A DNA stretch of 44,492 nucleotides from AB-137-C09 sp964645625 (GCA_964645625.1 CAZYAI010000017.1:1-44492); one strand, 5' to 3'; positions 26,105 to 35,075 are shown, numbered from the stretch's first letter. The notes: generated by a model not told the origin, from the letters alone. Numbers and translations: made by a program.

Positions 26105-27242
26105 GGTTCAGTCGCTCCAATCGGTTCATGCTCGCCAGTTGCGGTGGCAGGTCTAAGGCATCCCAGCTTTGCACCAGTAATTTAAAGGTTTCACCCATGC
26201 CTGCATGCGGCAGCATCAATCGTTTGGCGTGAGCAAGCAGTGCCACCGTGCGTTCATTCGGTGTGGCGGCGCAATCTTGCATGGTGGCTTGCACCAAGGG
26301 TGAACAGGCAAGCCACGCACCTTGCGTCATGTAGGCAACAGCGTGCAAACCATGATCCTGACCGCAACGCGCCAATGCCGTAAAATCAATATGCGCGGTG
26401 ATGTCCGACGCGCCAGGATCGGTCAACACATCATACACCGTTTGATGCGAAGCATGCCCCATCAATGTGCCTTCAAGACGATTCGGACGGTAATATTCCT
26501 GCTGGCTGTAACCATAATCCACCGTCATCACCACGCCACCATGTTTACGGATTAACGCTGCAAGCTCACCCTGCCAACGGTCAAGACCATGATTGAACTC
26601 ACTGATGTAACCTTCAGGCCACGCAGCGGAAATAGCAGCATCAATCGCGGGCTGGGGCTGCATCGGTTGTGGTGCTGTTTGCCAAACAAACGCGCCCGCT
26701 GCATCAACGCCCACGCCACGTTCATACGCCTGCCCTTGTTGCCACACAAAGCAACGCACAGGGAAGGCATCGGGCAATTCATTGGAAAACACCAACAATG
26801 CTCCCTCGTGTTGCACCGCATCCAACGTCGCTACCATGCTGACATCAAGCTGGTGTTCACGGTAATGCGCCGCTTGTTCTGCCTGACGCAATGGACTTTG
26901 TTCGACGGCAAACACCTGTGAAGGTAGTTGTTGAAAATGGTCACGCAACAGCCGCAACACTTGCGCCAAAAGGCGACCGCGACCACCGCCCTGCTCCAGC
27001 AATGCCCACTGCTTGGGGCTGCCCAATTGTTGCCAGTGGTGGTGGATCAGGTCAGCAAATGCGAGTGCCAACCAAGGCCCCATTTCTGCCCCTGTGATGA
27101 AATCGCCTTCGGCACCAAAGATACGGTTTTGCTGCTGGTAATAGCCGTGCTTCGGTTCATACAATGCCGCCTGCATAAAAGCGGGGAAGGGTAAAAAACC
27201 CTGATGATCTGCAATGGCTTGGGTCAGGTGTTGCTTTAACAT
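26097..27242 (-). CDS. SAM-dependent methyltransferase, MidA/NDUFAF7 family
   Basis: The 381-residue protein fits the DUF185 (MidA/NDUFAF7) family. The N-terminus has FPAFMQAALYEPKHGYY and FGAEGDFITGAEMGPWLA, signatures of the family. The SAM-site glycine loop is LLEQGGGRGRLLAQVL (about 83-98), and MTVDYGYSQQEYY lies near residue 240. The mitochondrial homologue methylates an arginine of complex I; the bacterial substrate is not established. It is the first gene of the minus-strand group leading into the kinase and sucCD, divergent from trxA. Confidence 0.85.
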   Translation of the reverse strand: MLKQHLTQAIADHQGFLPFPAFMQAALYEPKHGYYQQQNRIFGAEGDFITGAEMGPWLALAFADLIHHHWQQLGSPKQWALLEQGGGRGRLLAQVLRLLRDHFQQLPSQVFAVEQSPLRQAEQAAHYREHQLDVSMVATLDAVQHEGALLVFSNELPDAFPVRCFVWQQGQAYERGVGVDAAGAFVWQTAPQPMQPQPAIDAAISAAWPEGYISEFNHGLDRWQGELAALIRKHGGVVMTVDYGYSQQEYYRPNRLEGTLMGHASHQTVYDVLTDPGASDITAHIDFTALARCGQDHGLHAVAYMTQGAWLACSPLVQATMQDCAATPNERTVALLAHAKRLMLPHAGMGETFKLLVQSWDALDLPPQLASMNRLERLNLG

Positions 27243-27267
27243 GGTATTATGCCCCCAACCATAACGC

Positions 27268-27296
27268 GCTGTAGCTACGATGCTTCATCGTGCTGG
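27268..27296. repeat. Second copy of the kdsA-upstream palindrome
   Basis: This 29-base segment (GCTGTAGCTACGATGCTTCA then TCGTGCTGG) differs at only about 4 positions from 8602-8630. Its core is the palindrome CGATGcttCATCG. It lies in the divergent midA/trxA intergenic region (27243-27495), which otherwise holds only the trxA promoter. Confidence 0.6.
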
Positions 27297-27430
27297 GTGG
27301 CACAATGTCATACCCTACAAGCTGTTTTGCTTCGCCATAAACCTTCGTGATTGATAAAAAAATTGAAATTGTTTGCTGTTGTAACAAGCGTGAGCAGGCG
27401 CAAGCACGCAGCAGCGCACCCTCCCTGTGG

Positions 27431-27459
27431 TTGACGTTCATGGCTCCCCCGACTAAATT
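27431..27459 (+). promoter_or_regulatory. Probable sigma-70 promoter of trxA
   Basis: A -35 TTGACG (27431-27436), a 17-base spacer and a -10 TAAATT (27454-27459) predict a start near 27466 and a leader of about 30 bases before the trxA ATG at 27496. Confidence 0.5.
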
Positions 27460-27495
27460 GGCGAACCTATCCTATGACGAGATTTGAGGAACACA

Positions 27496-27828
27496 ATGAC
27501 ATCTGAAAAAATCATACACGTCAGTGACGACAGTTTTGAAGGCGACGTTTTGAACGGTGCGGGCCCTGTGCTGGTGGACTTTTGGGCACCTTGGTGTGGT
27601 CCTTGCAAGCAGATTGCACCCGTGCTGGACGAATTAGCCGCCGAATTTGGCGACACCCTGACCATTGCAAAAATCAATATTGATGACAACCCTAACACCC
27701 CAGGTAAATACGGTGTGCGTGGCATTCCTACGCTGATGCTGTTTGCTGATGGCAATGTGCAAGGGACTAAGGTTGGTGCTGTGAACAAGGCAAAACTAAC
27801 CGAGTTTGTGAAAGATCACATCGCGTAA
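27496..27828 (+). CDS. trxA: Thioredoxin
   Basis: This is a small cytoplasmic dithiol reductant. The active site is WCGPC with Cys34 and Cys37. The cis-proline region is GIPTLMLF (about 74-81), and the buried Asp is in LVDFWAP (about 28). The 110-residue length is typical. I chose the ATG at 27496 because TTGAGGA precedes it by about 7 bases; the in-frame TTG at 27484 lies within that ribosome site. It is a single-gene unit bounded by its own promoter and a strong terminator. Confidence 0.97.
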   Translation: MTSEKIIHVSDDSFEGDVLNGAGPVLVDFWAPWCGPCKQIAPVLDELAAEFGDTLTIAKINIDDNPNTPGKYGVRGIPTLMLFADGNVQGTKVGAVNKAKLTEFVKDHIA

Positions 27829-27847
27829 AATCGCTGTAATATGATGT

Positions 27848-27880
27848 AAACAGGGCAGGAACTTCCTGCCCTGTTTCGTT
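27848..27880 (+). terminator. trxA terminator
   Basis: The perfect 13-bp stem AAACAGGGCAGGA/TCCTGCCCTGTTT (27848-27860, 27864-27876) with a 3-base loop lies 19 bases after the trxA stop and ends in TTTCGTT. Confidence 0.8.
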
Positions 27881-27882
27881 GC

Positions 27883-28038
27883 GTCATACCGCACTCGATG
27901 CGCTATCCAGTCTCGCGTCTGTTCACTGGATTGCGGATCAAGTCCGCAATGACGTAGTTTCTTTGCGTCATACCGCACTTGATGCGGTATCCAGCCTTGC
28001 GTCTGTTCACTGGATTGTGGGTCAAGTCCGCAATAGCG
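27883..28038. repeat. Interspersed palindromic repeat pair (trxA-yebC region)
   Basis: Two 72-bp units (27883-27954 and 27967-28038) are joined by the linker TAGTTTCTTTGC. They are near identical to the units at 22029-22159. Each has the CCGCA/TGCGG hairpin and the GCGGATCAAGTCCGC hairpin. Read as protein they give spurious frames (VSLRHTALDAVSSLA), which are not genes. Confidence 0.85.
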
Positions 28039-28085
28039 CATTGCTACTCAACATCAGTTACACATAAAAAGGGAGAGGACACACC

Positions 28086-28838
28086 ATGTCAGGGCATAGT
28101 AAATGGTCCACAATCAAACACAAAAAAGCCGCCGCCGATGCCAAGCGCGGTAAAATTTTCACCCGCTACATTCGTGAAATCACCATCGCTGCTCGTGGTG
28201 GTGGCGACCCTGAGGCGAACCCACGTTTGCGCGCTGCGATCACCGCTGCCAAGGGCGTTAACATGCCCAAAGACAATATCGACCGTGCAATACAACGCGG
28301 TGCTGGTGGTGAAGACGGCGCTAACATTGAGGAAATTCGTTACGAAGGCTATGGTCAAGGTGGCGTAGCGATTTTGGTCGATTGCATGACGGATAACCGC
28401 AACCGCTCAGTGTCGGATGTGCGTTTTGCCTTCAATAAAGGCGGCGGCAGCATGGGCGAAGCTGGCTGTGTTAGCTGGATGTTCCACAAAAAAGGGCAAA
28501 TGATTTTCGAGCTGGACGGCTTGGATGCTGATGCACTGATGGAAGCTGCATTAGAAGCAGGTGCAGAAGATATTATCGAGCAAGAAGACGGTAAAACGCT
28601 AGAAGTTCTTACCGAATACACCGAGTTTTTCAGCGTACAAGAAGCCTTGGAAAAGGCTGGCTACAGCACTTCAATGGCAGAAATCAGTTGGGTGCCAGAA
28701 AACACCGTGGCAGTAGAAGGTGAAGCCGCAGAAAAGCTGCTCAATCTGATCGAACGTTTAGAAGACATTGATGACGTTCAAAACGTGTATGCGAACTATG
28801 ATATTTCTGACAGTGAAATGGAACGCATCAACGGATGA
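28086..28838 (+). CDS. yebC: YebC/PmpR family protein
   Basis: The protein has 250 residues with the invariant family start MSGHSKWSTIKHKKAAADAK, followed by GKIFTRYIREI, RAAITAAKGVNMPKDNI and ERINGtype end. The family was long annotated as a transcriptional regulator; recent work on relatives points to a role in translation of difficult sequences. The ribosome site GGGAGAGGA is 8-10 bases before the ATG. The stop overlaps the nth ATG (ATGA), so the two are coupled. In many proteobacteria yebC precedes ruvC, not nth, so this pairing is less usual. Confidence 0.95.
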   Translation: MSGHSKWSTIKHKKAAADAKRGKIFTRYIREITIAARGGGDPEANPRLRAAITAAKGVNMPKDNIDRAIQRGAGGEDGANIEEIRYEGYGQGGVAILVDCMTDNRNRSVSDVRFAFNKGGGSMGEAGCVSWMFHKKGQMIFELDGLDADALMEAALEAGAEDIIEQEDGKTLEVLTEYTEFFSVQEALEKAGYSTSMAEISWVPENTVAVEGEAAEKLLNLIERLEDIDDVQNVYANYDISDSEMERING

Positions 28839-29485
28839 AAAAACGGCAGCGGCGGCTCACTAAGGCAGCGATTCAGCAAATATTTGAACGGTTCCAAGCC
28901 GCCAATCCTGAGCCTGAAACCGAATTGCAATACCGCAACCCATTTGAGCTGCTGGTGGCAGTGGTGCTGTCGGCACAAGCCACCGATATTGCAGTCAACA
29001 AAGTAACGGCAACCTTGTTTGCCGCCGCGCCGACCCCTCAAGCCATGCTGGACTTGGGTGAAGATGGCGTAAAACAACACATCGCCTCCTTAGGTTTATA
29101 CAACAGCAAAGCCAAGCATGTGATTGGTCTGTGTCATGGTTTAATCGAACGCTTCGACAACCAAGTGCCTGCCCAGCGTAAAGATTTAGAATCCTTACCT
29201 GGCGTAGGACGCAAAACTGCCAACGTAGTACTCAACGTGGTATTCGGCGAACCAACCATGGCGGTGGACACACACTTATTTCGCCTAGGCAACCGCATCG
29301 GCATCGCCCCAGGCACAACACCGCTAGCGGTAGAAAAAGGCCTGTTAGCACGAATCCCCAAACCTTTTTTGGTACATGCACACCACTGGCTTATTTTGCA
29401 CGGTCGCTACATTTGCACCGCACGCAAGCCCAGCTGCCAAGACTGCCTCATCCACGACCTTTGCACTTGGGTGGAGAAAACCTAA
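28835..29485 (+). CDS. nth: Endonuclease III (DNA glycosylase/AP lyase)
   Basis: Nth removes oxidised pyrimidines and cuts abasic sites. The helix-hairpin-helix is LPGVGRKTANVV with catalytic Lys127. The catalytic Asp is Asp145 in VDTHLFR. The 4Fe-4S loop is complete: Cys194, Cys201, Cys204 and Cys210 (C-x6-C-x2-C-x5-C). It is 216 residues. The start overlaps the yebC stop. In Enterobacteria nth lies directly after rsxABCDGE; here it lies upstream of rnfA and is separated from it by a 6.3-kb island. Confidence 0.97.
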   Translation: MKKRQRRLTKAAIQQIFERFQAANPEPETELQYRNPFELLVAVVLSAQATDIAVNKVTATLFAAAPTPQAMLDLGEDGVKQHIASLGLYNSKAKHVIGLCHGLIERFDNQVPAQRKDLESLPGVGRKTANVVLNVVFGEPTMAVDTHLFRLGNRIGIAPGTTPLAVEKGLLARIPKPFLVHAHHWLILHGRYICTARKPSCQDCLIHDLCTWVEKT

Positions 29486-29750
29486 AATATCATTTCTGCC
29501 AAGATGAGGATTTACGCCATGACTAAATGCGTGGTCAGGAGACTTCAAAGCTATCAATTCCGAAGCTAGAACTTTTTTTTATCGGGCGTTTACCCCAGTT
29601 CTTTTTCGATGCTCTATACTCTTATCTTTATCAGATTGTTGCAGAAACAAATATAAGTAACATTATATGGAATGTGTGCGGGATAGCATTTTATTTGCCG
29701 TTATTTCGTATCATTTATATCAAATATGATGGCAGGAAAGATATTCGAAG

Positions 29751-29755
29751 GGAGG
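29751..29755 (+). promoter_or_regulatory. Ribosome binding site deciding the Roco gene start
   Basis: GGAGG lies 5 bases before the ATG at 29761. The upstream in-frame ATG at 29527 has no comparable site, and the 78 residues it would add (hydrophobic, Phe/Tyr rich) do not look like a leucine-rich-repeat protein. Confidence 0.6.
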
Positions 29756-29760
29756 ATTTG

Positions 29761-31057
29761 ATGCAGGCGGTTCCAAGTGTTTTCTTAGATAGGATTAGAG
29801 AAGCTGAGGTTAATCAGAAAAAAGCCCTCTCTTTAAGAGGGGAGAGCGGTAAGTTTTTACATCAAGTTCCTGATGCTGCATTGGCTTTAAGGCATATCGA
29901 AGACCTTGATCTTAGCCACAACAAGTTAACTGCGCTGCCTGATGCAATTCTCTCAAACAAGAACCTTAAACGCATCAATATCGCATTTAATCCATTTAAA
30001 AGTATTCCAGAACGCTCCAACTTAATTCTAGATTCTTCTCAATTTATACAGTTTCAAGATCAGTTATGTGTAAAAAATATAATTGGCATCTGCTTCAAAA
30101 AAGGTGACCTACACCACCTTGATCATTGGTTGGGTGTATCTGGAATACTTCACCATATTGAAGTACTGAAACTGATTGACTGTGAGTTAACGGCGATGCC
30201 TGAGTTGTTCACTTCACTGCCAAATTTGACTTGGCTGGATTTGGGAAGCAACAAGCTATCGTCGCTACCAAATTCGATTATTAGGTTGAAAAAGCTAACT
30301 ACTTTTTGTATTAACCAAAATTTATTCAGTATTCTACCAGAGAGTGTTAGTCAGTTAAAAAGTCTTTCTATATTGGGACTACAGTCGAATAAATTTAGCA
30401 CACTGCCAGATTCATTGGGACAATTGGATAACCTGACGGAACTATATTTGTGGGGAAACAAACTCTCAGAAGTACCTGCCTTCATCGAGAAGCTACGGAA
30501 GTTAGATATACTTCACTTGGATGATAATCAGTTAACCACAGTACCTAAATTTATCGGTCACTTAAATGATTTATCTGAGCTAGGCTTGGCAAAAAATCAA
30601 CTCAGCACACTGCCAGATTCATTGAGACAATTGGATAACCTGACAAAGCTATCTCTGAGGGAAAACAAACTTTCAGAAGTACCTGTCTTCATCAAGAAGC
30701 TGCGGAAATTAGAAATACTTTATTTGGATGATAATCAGTTAACGACAGTGCCTGAGTTCATCGGTCACCTAAATGATTTGTCTGAGCTGTCCCTTGCAAA
30801 CAATCAACTCAGCACACTGCCAGATTCATTGAGACAGTTGGATAACCTGACAAAACTATCTCTGAGGGAAAACAAACTTTCAGAAGTACCTGTCTTCATT
30901 AAGAAGCTGCGGAAATTAGAGATACTTTATTTGGATGATAATCAGTTAGCTACAGTTCCTGAATTCATCGTTCATCTAAATGATTTGTCTGAGCTGTCCC
31001 TTGCAAAAAACCAACTCAGCACACTGCCAAATTCATTGGGACAGTTGGATAACCTGA
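29761..31057 (+). CDS. Leucine-rich-repeat Roco protein, 5' part (broken by assembly gap)
   Basis: This is the N-terminal, leucine-rich-repeat part of a Roco-type GTPase whose GTPase part lies after the N run. The repeats follow the bacterial 23-residue pattern LxxLxxLxLxxNxLxxLPxxI. An irregular section (about 30-210) is followed by very regular repeats. From 30424 they form a 69-residue super-repeat of three LRRs. Such surfaces usually bind protein or other ligands. The frame continues through the gap: the N run has 100 bases (1 mod 3), and the downstream frame is shifted by exactly one, as a placeholder gap would cause. The ATG at 29527 is an alternative start. Base use is AT richer than in neighbouring core genes. 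Confidence 0.85.
30424..31057 (+). repeat. 207-bp near-identical tandem repeats encoding LRRs
   Basis: Units begin TTGGATAACCTGAC at 30424, 30631, 30838 and 31045, exactly 207 bp (69 codons) apart. The second and third units are almost identical. The fourth runs into the N gap after 13 bases. Recent tandem duplication of a three-LRR block is the likely reason the assembly failed here. Confidence 0.9.
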
Positions 31058-31157
31058 NNNNNNNNNNNNNNNNNNNNNNNNNNNNNNNNNNNNNNNNNNN
31101 NNNNNNNNNNNNNNNNNNNNNNNNNNNNNNNNNNNNNNNNNNNNNNNNNNNNNNNNN
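31058..31157. other. Assembly gap (100 N) inside the Roco gene
   Basis: This run of exactly 100 N is a conventional placeholder. Sequence resumes with GGAAGTTAGAGATACTTG, which corresponds to position 73 of the 207-bp unit. The missing length should therefore be 60 + 207k bases (60, 267, 474 and so on), all multiples of three. Confidence 0.95.
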
Positions 31158-33709
31158 GGAAGTTAGAGATACTTGCCTTGGATTATAATCAGTTAACGAC
31201 AGTGCCTGAATTTATCGGTCACTTAAATGATTTATCTGAGCTAGGTTTAGGAAAAAACCAGCTCAGGACTCTCCCTTCCTCAATTGGAAAACTAAGAAAC
31301 CTCTCGGAACTATATTTATGGAAAAATGATTTCTGCAGATTACCAGAAGCAATTTCGCGGCTACACAATTTAAGCACTCTTAATGTAAATGATAATCGAC
31401 TCACATATTTTCCTGAGGAAGTTGAAAACCTACATAATCTAGCCACATTAAAATTAGCTCGAAACAATATAATATATATTCCAGATTCAGTAATGAACTT
31501 GCATAAGCTGAAAATTCTTAATGTAGAGGATAACCATATTGATTCCCCCCCACAGATTGTTATAAACAAAGGGCCTTCTGCCATTAGAAATTATTTTAAA
31601 CAACTGCATGATCAGGGAATAGAATATTTGCACGAGGCAAGGGTTCTGATTGTTGGTGAAGGTGGTGCGGGTAAAACAACGTTACAGGCCAAGTTATTGA
31701 ATCCTGATTATATATTGCCGGAAGGCGGCGTGGATGAAACGATAGGAATTCAAATTGAGAGTGATTGGCATTTTCCATACCATGCAAATCCAGAGATTGT
31801 CTTCAGAGCTCACCTTTGGGATTTTGGTGGGCAGGAAATTCAATATATGACGCATCAGTTTTTTCTGCGTGATCGTTCATTGTACATCTTAGTGGCTGAT
31901 GATCGTCGGGAGGATTCGGATTTTGATTATTGGTTCAAGGCGATGAATACCTTTGGCAAGGGTAGCCCCGTGCTCGTGGTGTTGAATGAGCGAAACAGTA
32001 AATCAGCGAGTAACTTTGACTCCAAGTATTATCAGAAATTGTATCCAGAGCTTCAAATTGATGTCTTTTGTGTGGACTTGGCTGGAGAGAAAGAGCGAGT
32101 GCTTAAATTGACTCAAAAGGTGCAGGAGCTAACCAGTAGTTTACCTCATATTGGAGAGTCACTGCCAAGTCGATGGATACCCATTCGCAATGAGTTGGCA
32201 GATCGAAGAAAGGAGCATCACCTGAGTTTCGCCGAGTTTAGTGCAGTTTGTGCTAGGCACGGAATTGATAATGAGGATGATGTGCTTGGCGTTAGCCGTT
32301 ATCTGGATGCTTTGGGACTGATTGTCCATTTTCGAGATGACTGTCATCTGAATGACTTTGTTATTATCGATCCGCAATGGGTAGCCAAAGCGATGTATAC
32401 GGTATTGAAAGACAAAACAGTTCAGCGAAACCAGGGGATTATGGATCAAAACTGGATTTTTGAGCAATGGAAACAGGATGGACACCGCCTAGATGAGTGT
32501 GGTAAACTGCTCAATCTGATGAAACGGGATAAATTTGAGATTTGTTACGAGATCAAGGAATCTGACCCGCCCGCATTTATGGTTCCTCAACTTCTGCCTT
32601 CCAGCTCCCCAGTATATTCATGGGAGAATAGTGAGAACCTTCAATTTCGGTTCAGTTATCCTTTTATGCCCAAGGGCATCATCGCACGTTTAATTGTACG
32701 ACTGAACCAATATATTGCTGTAGAAGATGACAAAACGCTGATATGGCATCGGGGTGTTGTACTGGTAGACGGTAATGTGCGCGCAGAAGTCACCCAAATG
32801 CAGGATGCTGTTTCTGGTCGCGAATCCATCAATATTCGGGTGCAGGGTCTTGAGCGGGAGAAAAAAGATATGCTGAGCCTAGTTCGCCGTGAGTTACACC
32901 ATATTCACCAGCATTCATTCCCTAATATTCAGGTATATGAGCTAATCCCCTGCTGTGGTTCGGCATGCAGTATTGCTGAATCACCGCAGTTTTTTATCTA
33001 CACTGAGATTGAAAAGATCGTCAATAATAGACGTTCTATTATCTATTGTTCAACCTGTAATGAAGATATTGCCATTCGTACCCTGCTTGAGGGGGTGGTT
33101 GATCATCGAGAAGATGGTGAACCCAATGGTATAGAAGAGCGAAATCATGGAATGATTGGTTTTACTGAAAACAAAAAAAGTGGAACCCGTGTCCCCAAAG
33201 ATAGCAGTGATTCAATTATACAGTTATTACAACGAGGTAGCCTTGTGATCGAGAACCATAACCATTTGACCCAAAATCAGCATAATGAGCAAACCCAGCA
33301 GGTCACGCAAAAAAGTCAGATTACAGTTGAAGTCAAAAATGAAATCATGATGGATTTTGGTGGTCAGCTTGAGAATCTCAAAGAGGATATCTTAGATGAG
33401 TTGGATGATGAACAGGTCAAAGCCAAGCTGAAAAAGGAGTTTGCCAAGGTAGAGAAGGCTGTTGAGGACATTGAGCAGTTGGCTTCCCCTGAAGAGGCAA
33501 AGGGAAAAAAGGGGGCGATGTCCCGCATCAAGGGGTTTCTGAATAAGATGCAAGATACTTCATCTACGGTTGGCAAGGCTGTTCAAGCTACTGAAGGTGC
33601 GTTGCATATAGCGAAAGAGCTGGCAAAACTATACAATAAAATTGCGCCATGGGCTGGTTGTCCTTTGATTCCTGCTGCTTTTCTAAAAAAGAAAGAAGGG
33701 GATAGGTGA
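31158..33709 (+). CDS. Roco GTPase, 3' part: last LRRs, Roc G domain, COR domain, C-terminal coiled coil
   Basis: This continues the LRR gene before the gap; the ORF caller start at 31178 is artificial. Five more LRRs end near 31570. The Roc GTPase has P loop GEGGAGKTTL (31657-31686), switch TIGIQ, and DFGGQE (31819-31836), the DxGGQ switch II typical of Roco proteins. NERN is a possible G4 motif. The COR-type region follows (YLDALGLIVHF, then DFVIIDPQWVAKAMYTVL, about 32305-32410). A long C-terminal part has a zinc-like CSTCNEDIAI segment, a Gln/Asn/His-rich stretch (about 33240-33320), a charged coiled coil and a final hydrophobic stretch (APWAGCPLIPAAFL). Roco proteins act as nucleotide-switched signalling dimers. 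No catalytic effector domain is recognised here. Confidence 0.88.
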
Positions 33710-33737
33710 TGCCTTGGAGGGGAACCTGTCTGAACAT

Positions 33738-33764
33738 ACTAAACTTCTGTTTAGTGCAGTTTTC
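33738..33764 (+). terminator. Possible terminator after the Roco gene
   Basis: ACTAAAC/GTTTAGT (33738-33744, 33749-33755) with loop TTCT is followed by GCAGTTTTCT. The stem is short and AT rich, so termination would be weak. Confidence 0.35.
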
Positions 33765-33767
33765 TAA

Positions 33768-33928
33768 CCTGAATTATTCATAAATCGTTGTGATGATTGC
33801 GTAGAACCTTTGTTTGCAACGGATACCTTGTCGGGAGCAGCGTACCAGTGGATACGCTTGACTGACAAGGCATTCGTTGCGGGCAAAGGGGCAAGCAAGG
33901 GCGCGACAATATTTGTGAATAATTCAGG
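33768..33928. mobile_element. 161-bp foldback (MITE-like) element
   Basis: Terminal inverted repeats CCTGAATTATTCATAAAT and its near-perfect partner (ending TTTGTGAATAATTCAGG) bound the element. Inside, CCTTTGTTTGCAACG pairs with CGTTGCGGGCAAAGG, CCTTGTC with GACAAGG, and GCGTA with TACGC, so nearly the whole length folds into one hairpin. CTAA is directly repeated on both sides (33764-33767 and 33929-33932), consistent with a 4-bp target duplication. It carries no gene. Its left arm recurs inverted at 40175-40227. Confidence 0.75.
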
Positions 33929-33983
33929 CTAAGGCTTAAGAAGCGTATGCCGATAAGTCACGCGTTTGATAATTGGAGATGTG

Positions 33984-35075
33984 ATGCGTAAGTTGGAACA
34001 ATTAACCATACAGAATTATAAATCAATTAAAGATCAGTCTTTGCATTTGGGGGCGTTGAATGTTTTTATCGGTGGCAATGGTGTAGGTAAATCTAATTTG
34101 ATTTCATTGTTTCGTTTTTTGCGCGAGGTGGTAACGCAGAATTTAACAGCATATACGATAAAAAAAGGCGGAGCTGACAGCTTTTTGTACTTTGGTCGAA
34201 AACAGTCTACTGAGATGAAGCTCTTTTTAGCGTTTGGCGAAGAGAATGAATCCAACTCGTATGAGATTACGTTACAAGGCACCGATGAAGATGGATGGAT
34301 GATTCATCATGAAGAAGTGGGCTATCACCGACGTGACCAATACCCAGATCCATACAGGAAATCTATTTCAACCTTTTCTAAAGAATCAAATATTCAATAT
34401 GAGGATCATATCTGTGCCAGACAGGTTCGCCGTGATTTGGAAGGCTATTGTGTGTATCATTTTCATGACACCAGCGATACCGCAGCGGTAAAGGGCACAA
34501 CAGATGTGGAAGACAATCGTTTTTTGCGTCCGCAAGCAGAAAATCTGGCTGCTTTTCTTTATTGGATGCAAGAGAAAAAACCGCAGCACTTTGCCAATAT
34601 CGAACATATTATTCGTCAAGTAGCACCTTTTTTTGATGGCTTTCGTTTGGCACCCTCGCGTTTGAACGAGTCTAGGATTCGATTGGAGTGGAAAGAGAAA
34701 GGGAGTGATGCTTATTTCAATGCGACTGCATTATCAGATGGAACCCTGCGCTTTATGTGCTTGGCAACGTTGCTCATGCAGCCAGAACTCCCTAACCTGA
34801 TTTTGTTGGATGAACCGGAGCTTGGTTTGCACCCTGCGGCAGTTGTGTTGCTTGCGGATCTATTGAGTGCGGCATCAGCCAGTGTTCAGGTGATGGTTTC
34901 GACACAATCGGTGACATTGGTCAATCAATTTGAACCCGCTGATGTATGGGCAGTTGATCGTCTGGGTAGTCAAAGTGTTTTTCGTCATCTGGCGGAGGCT
35001 GATATGTCATCTTGGCTGGAGGGCTATGCGCTTGGTGAGTTGTGGGAGAAAAACCTGTTGGGTGCTCGCCCGTGA
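33984..35075 (+). CDS. AAA-family ATPase (AAA_21/OLD-like)
   Basis: This 363-residue SMC/RecF-like ATPase opens with LEQLTIQNYKSIKDQSLHLG, typical of OLD and AAA_21 proteins. Walker A is GGNGVGKSNL (about 30-39). The signature-like segment is ALSDGTLRFMCLATLL (about 245-260). Walker B is LILLDEPELGLHP (about 268-280), and STQSVTLVNQF (about 302) is the usual following switch region. I chose the ATG at 33984 because TTGGAG lies 7 bases before it; the TTG at 33966 is less likely. The stop overlaps the next GTG (GTGA), so it is coupled to the DUF4276 gene. Such ATPase/TOPRIM-like pairs are often part of anti-phage or DNA-handling systems. Confidence 0.88.
   Translation: MRKLEQLTIQNYKSIKDQSLHLGALNVFIGGNGVGKSNLISLFRFLREVVTQNLTAYTIKKGGADSFLYFGRKQSTEMKLFLAFGEENESNSYEITLQGTDEDGWMIHHEEVGYHRRDQYPDPYRKSISTFSKESNIQYEDHICARQVRRDLEGYCVYHFHDTSDTAAVKGTTDVEDNRFLRPQAENLAAFLYWMQEKKPQHFANIEHIIRQVAPFFDGFRLAPSRLNESRIRLEWKEKGSDAYFNATALSDGTLRFMCLATLLMQPELPNLILLDEPELGLHPAAVVLLADLLSAASASVQVMVSTQSVTLVNQFEPADVWAVDRLGSQSVFRHLAEADMSSWLEGYALGELWEKNLLGARP

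Noticed and set aside
27879..28067. Small frames across the 27883-28038 repeats
   Set aside because: They translate palindromic repeats present elsewhere in the window and have no ribosome sites.
29527..29760. N-terminal extension of the Roco gene from the ATG at 29527
   Set aside because: No ribosome site; the ATG at 29761 has GGAGG at 5 bases and starts just before recognisable LRR-cap sequence. Kept as an alternative in the feature text.
30424..31057. Repeats as a CRISPR array
   Set aside because: The 207-bp units are contiguous coding repeats with no unique spacers and fit the 23-residue LRR pattern.
31058..31190. A true frameshift or two separate LRR genes
   Set aside because: The frame change equals what a 100-N placeholder produces when the real length is a multiple of three; the repeats continue in phase on both sides.
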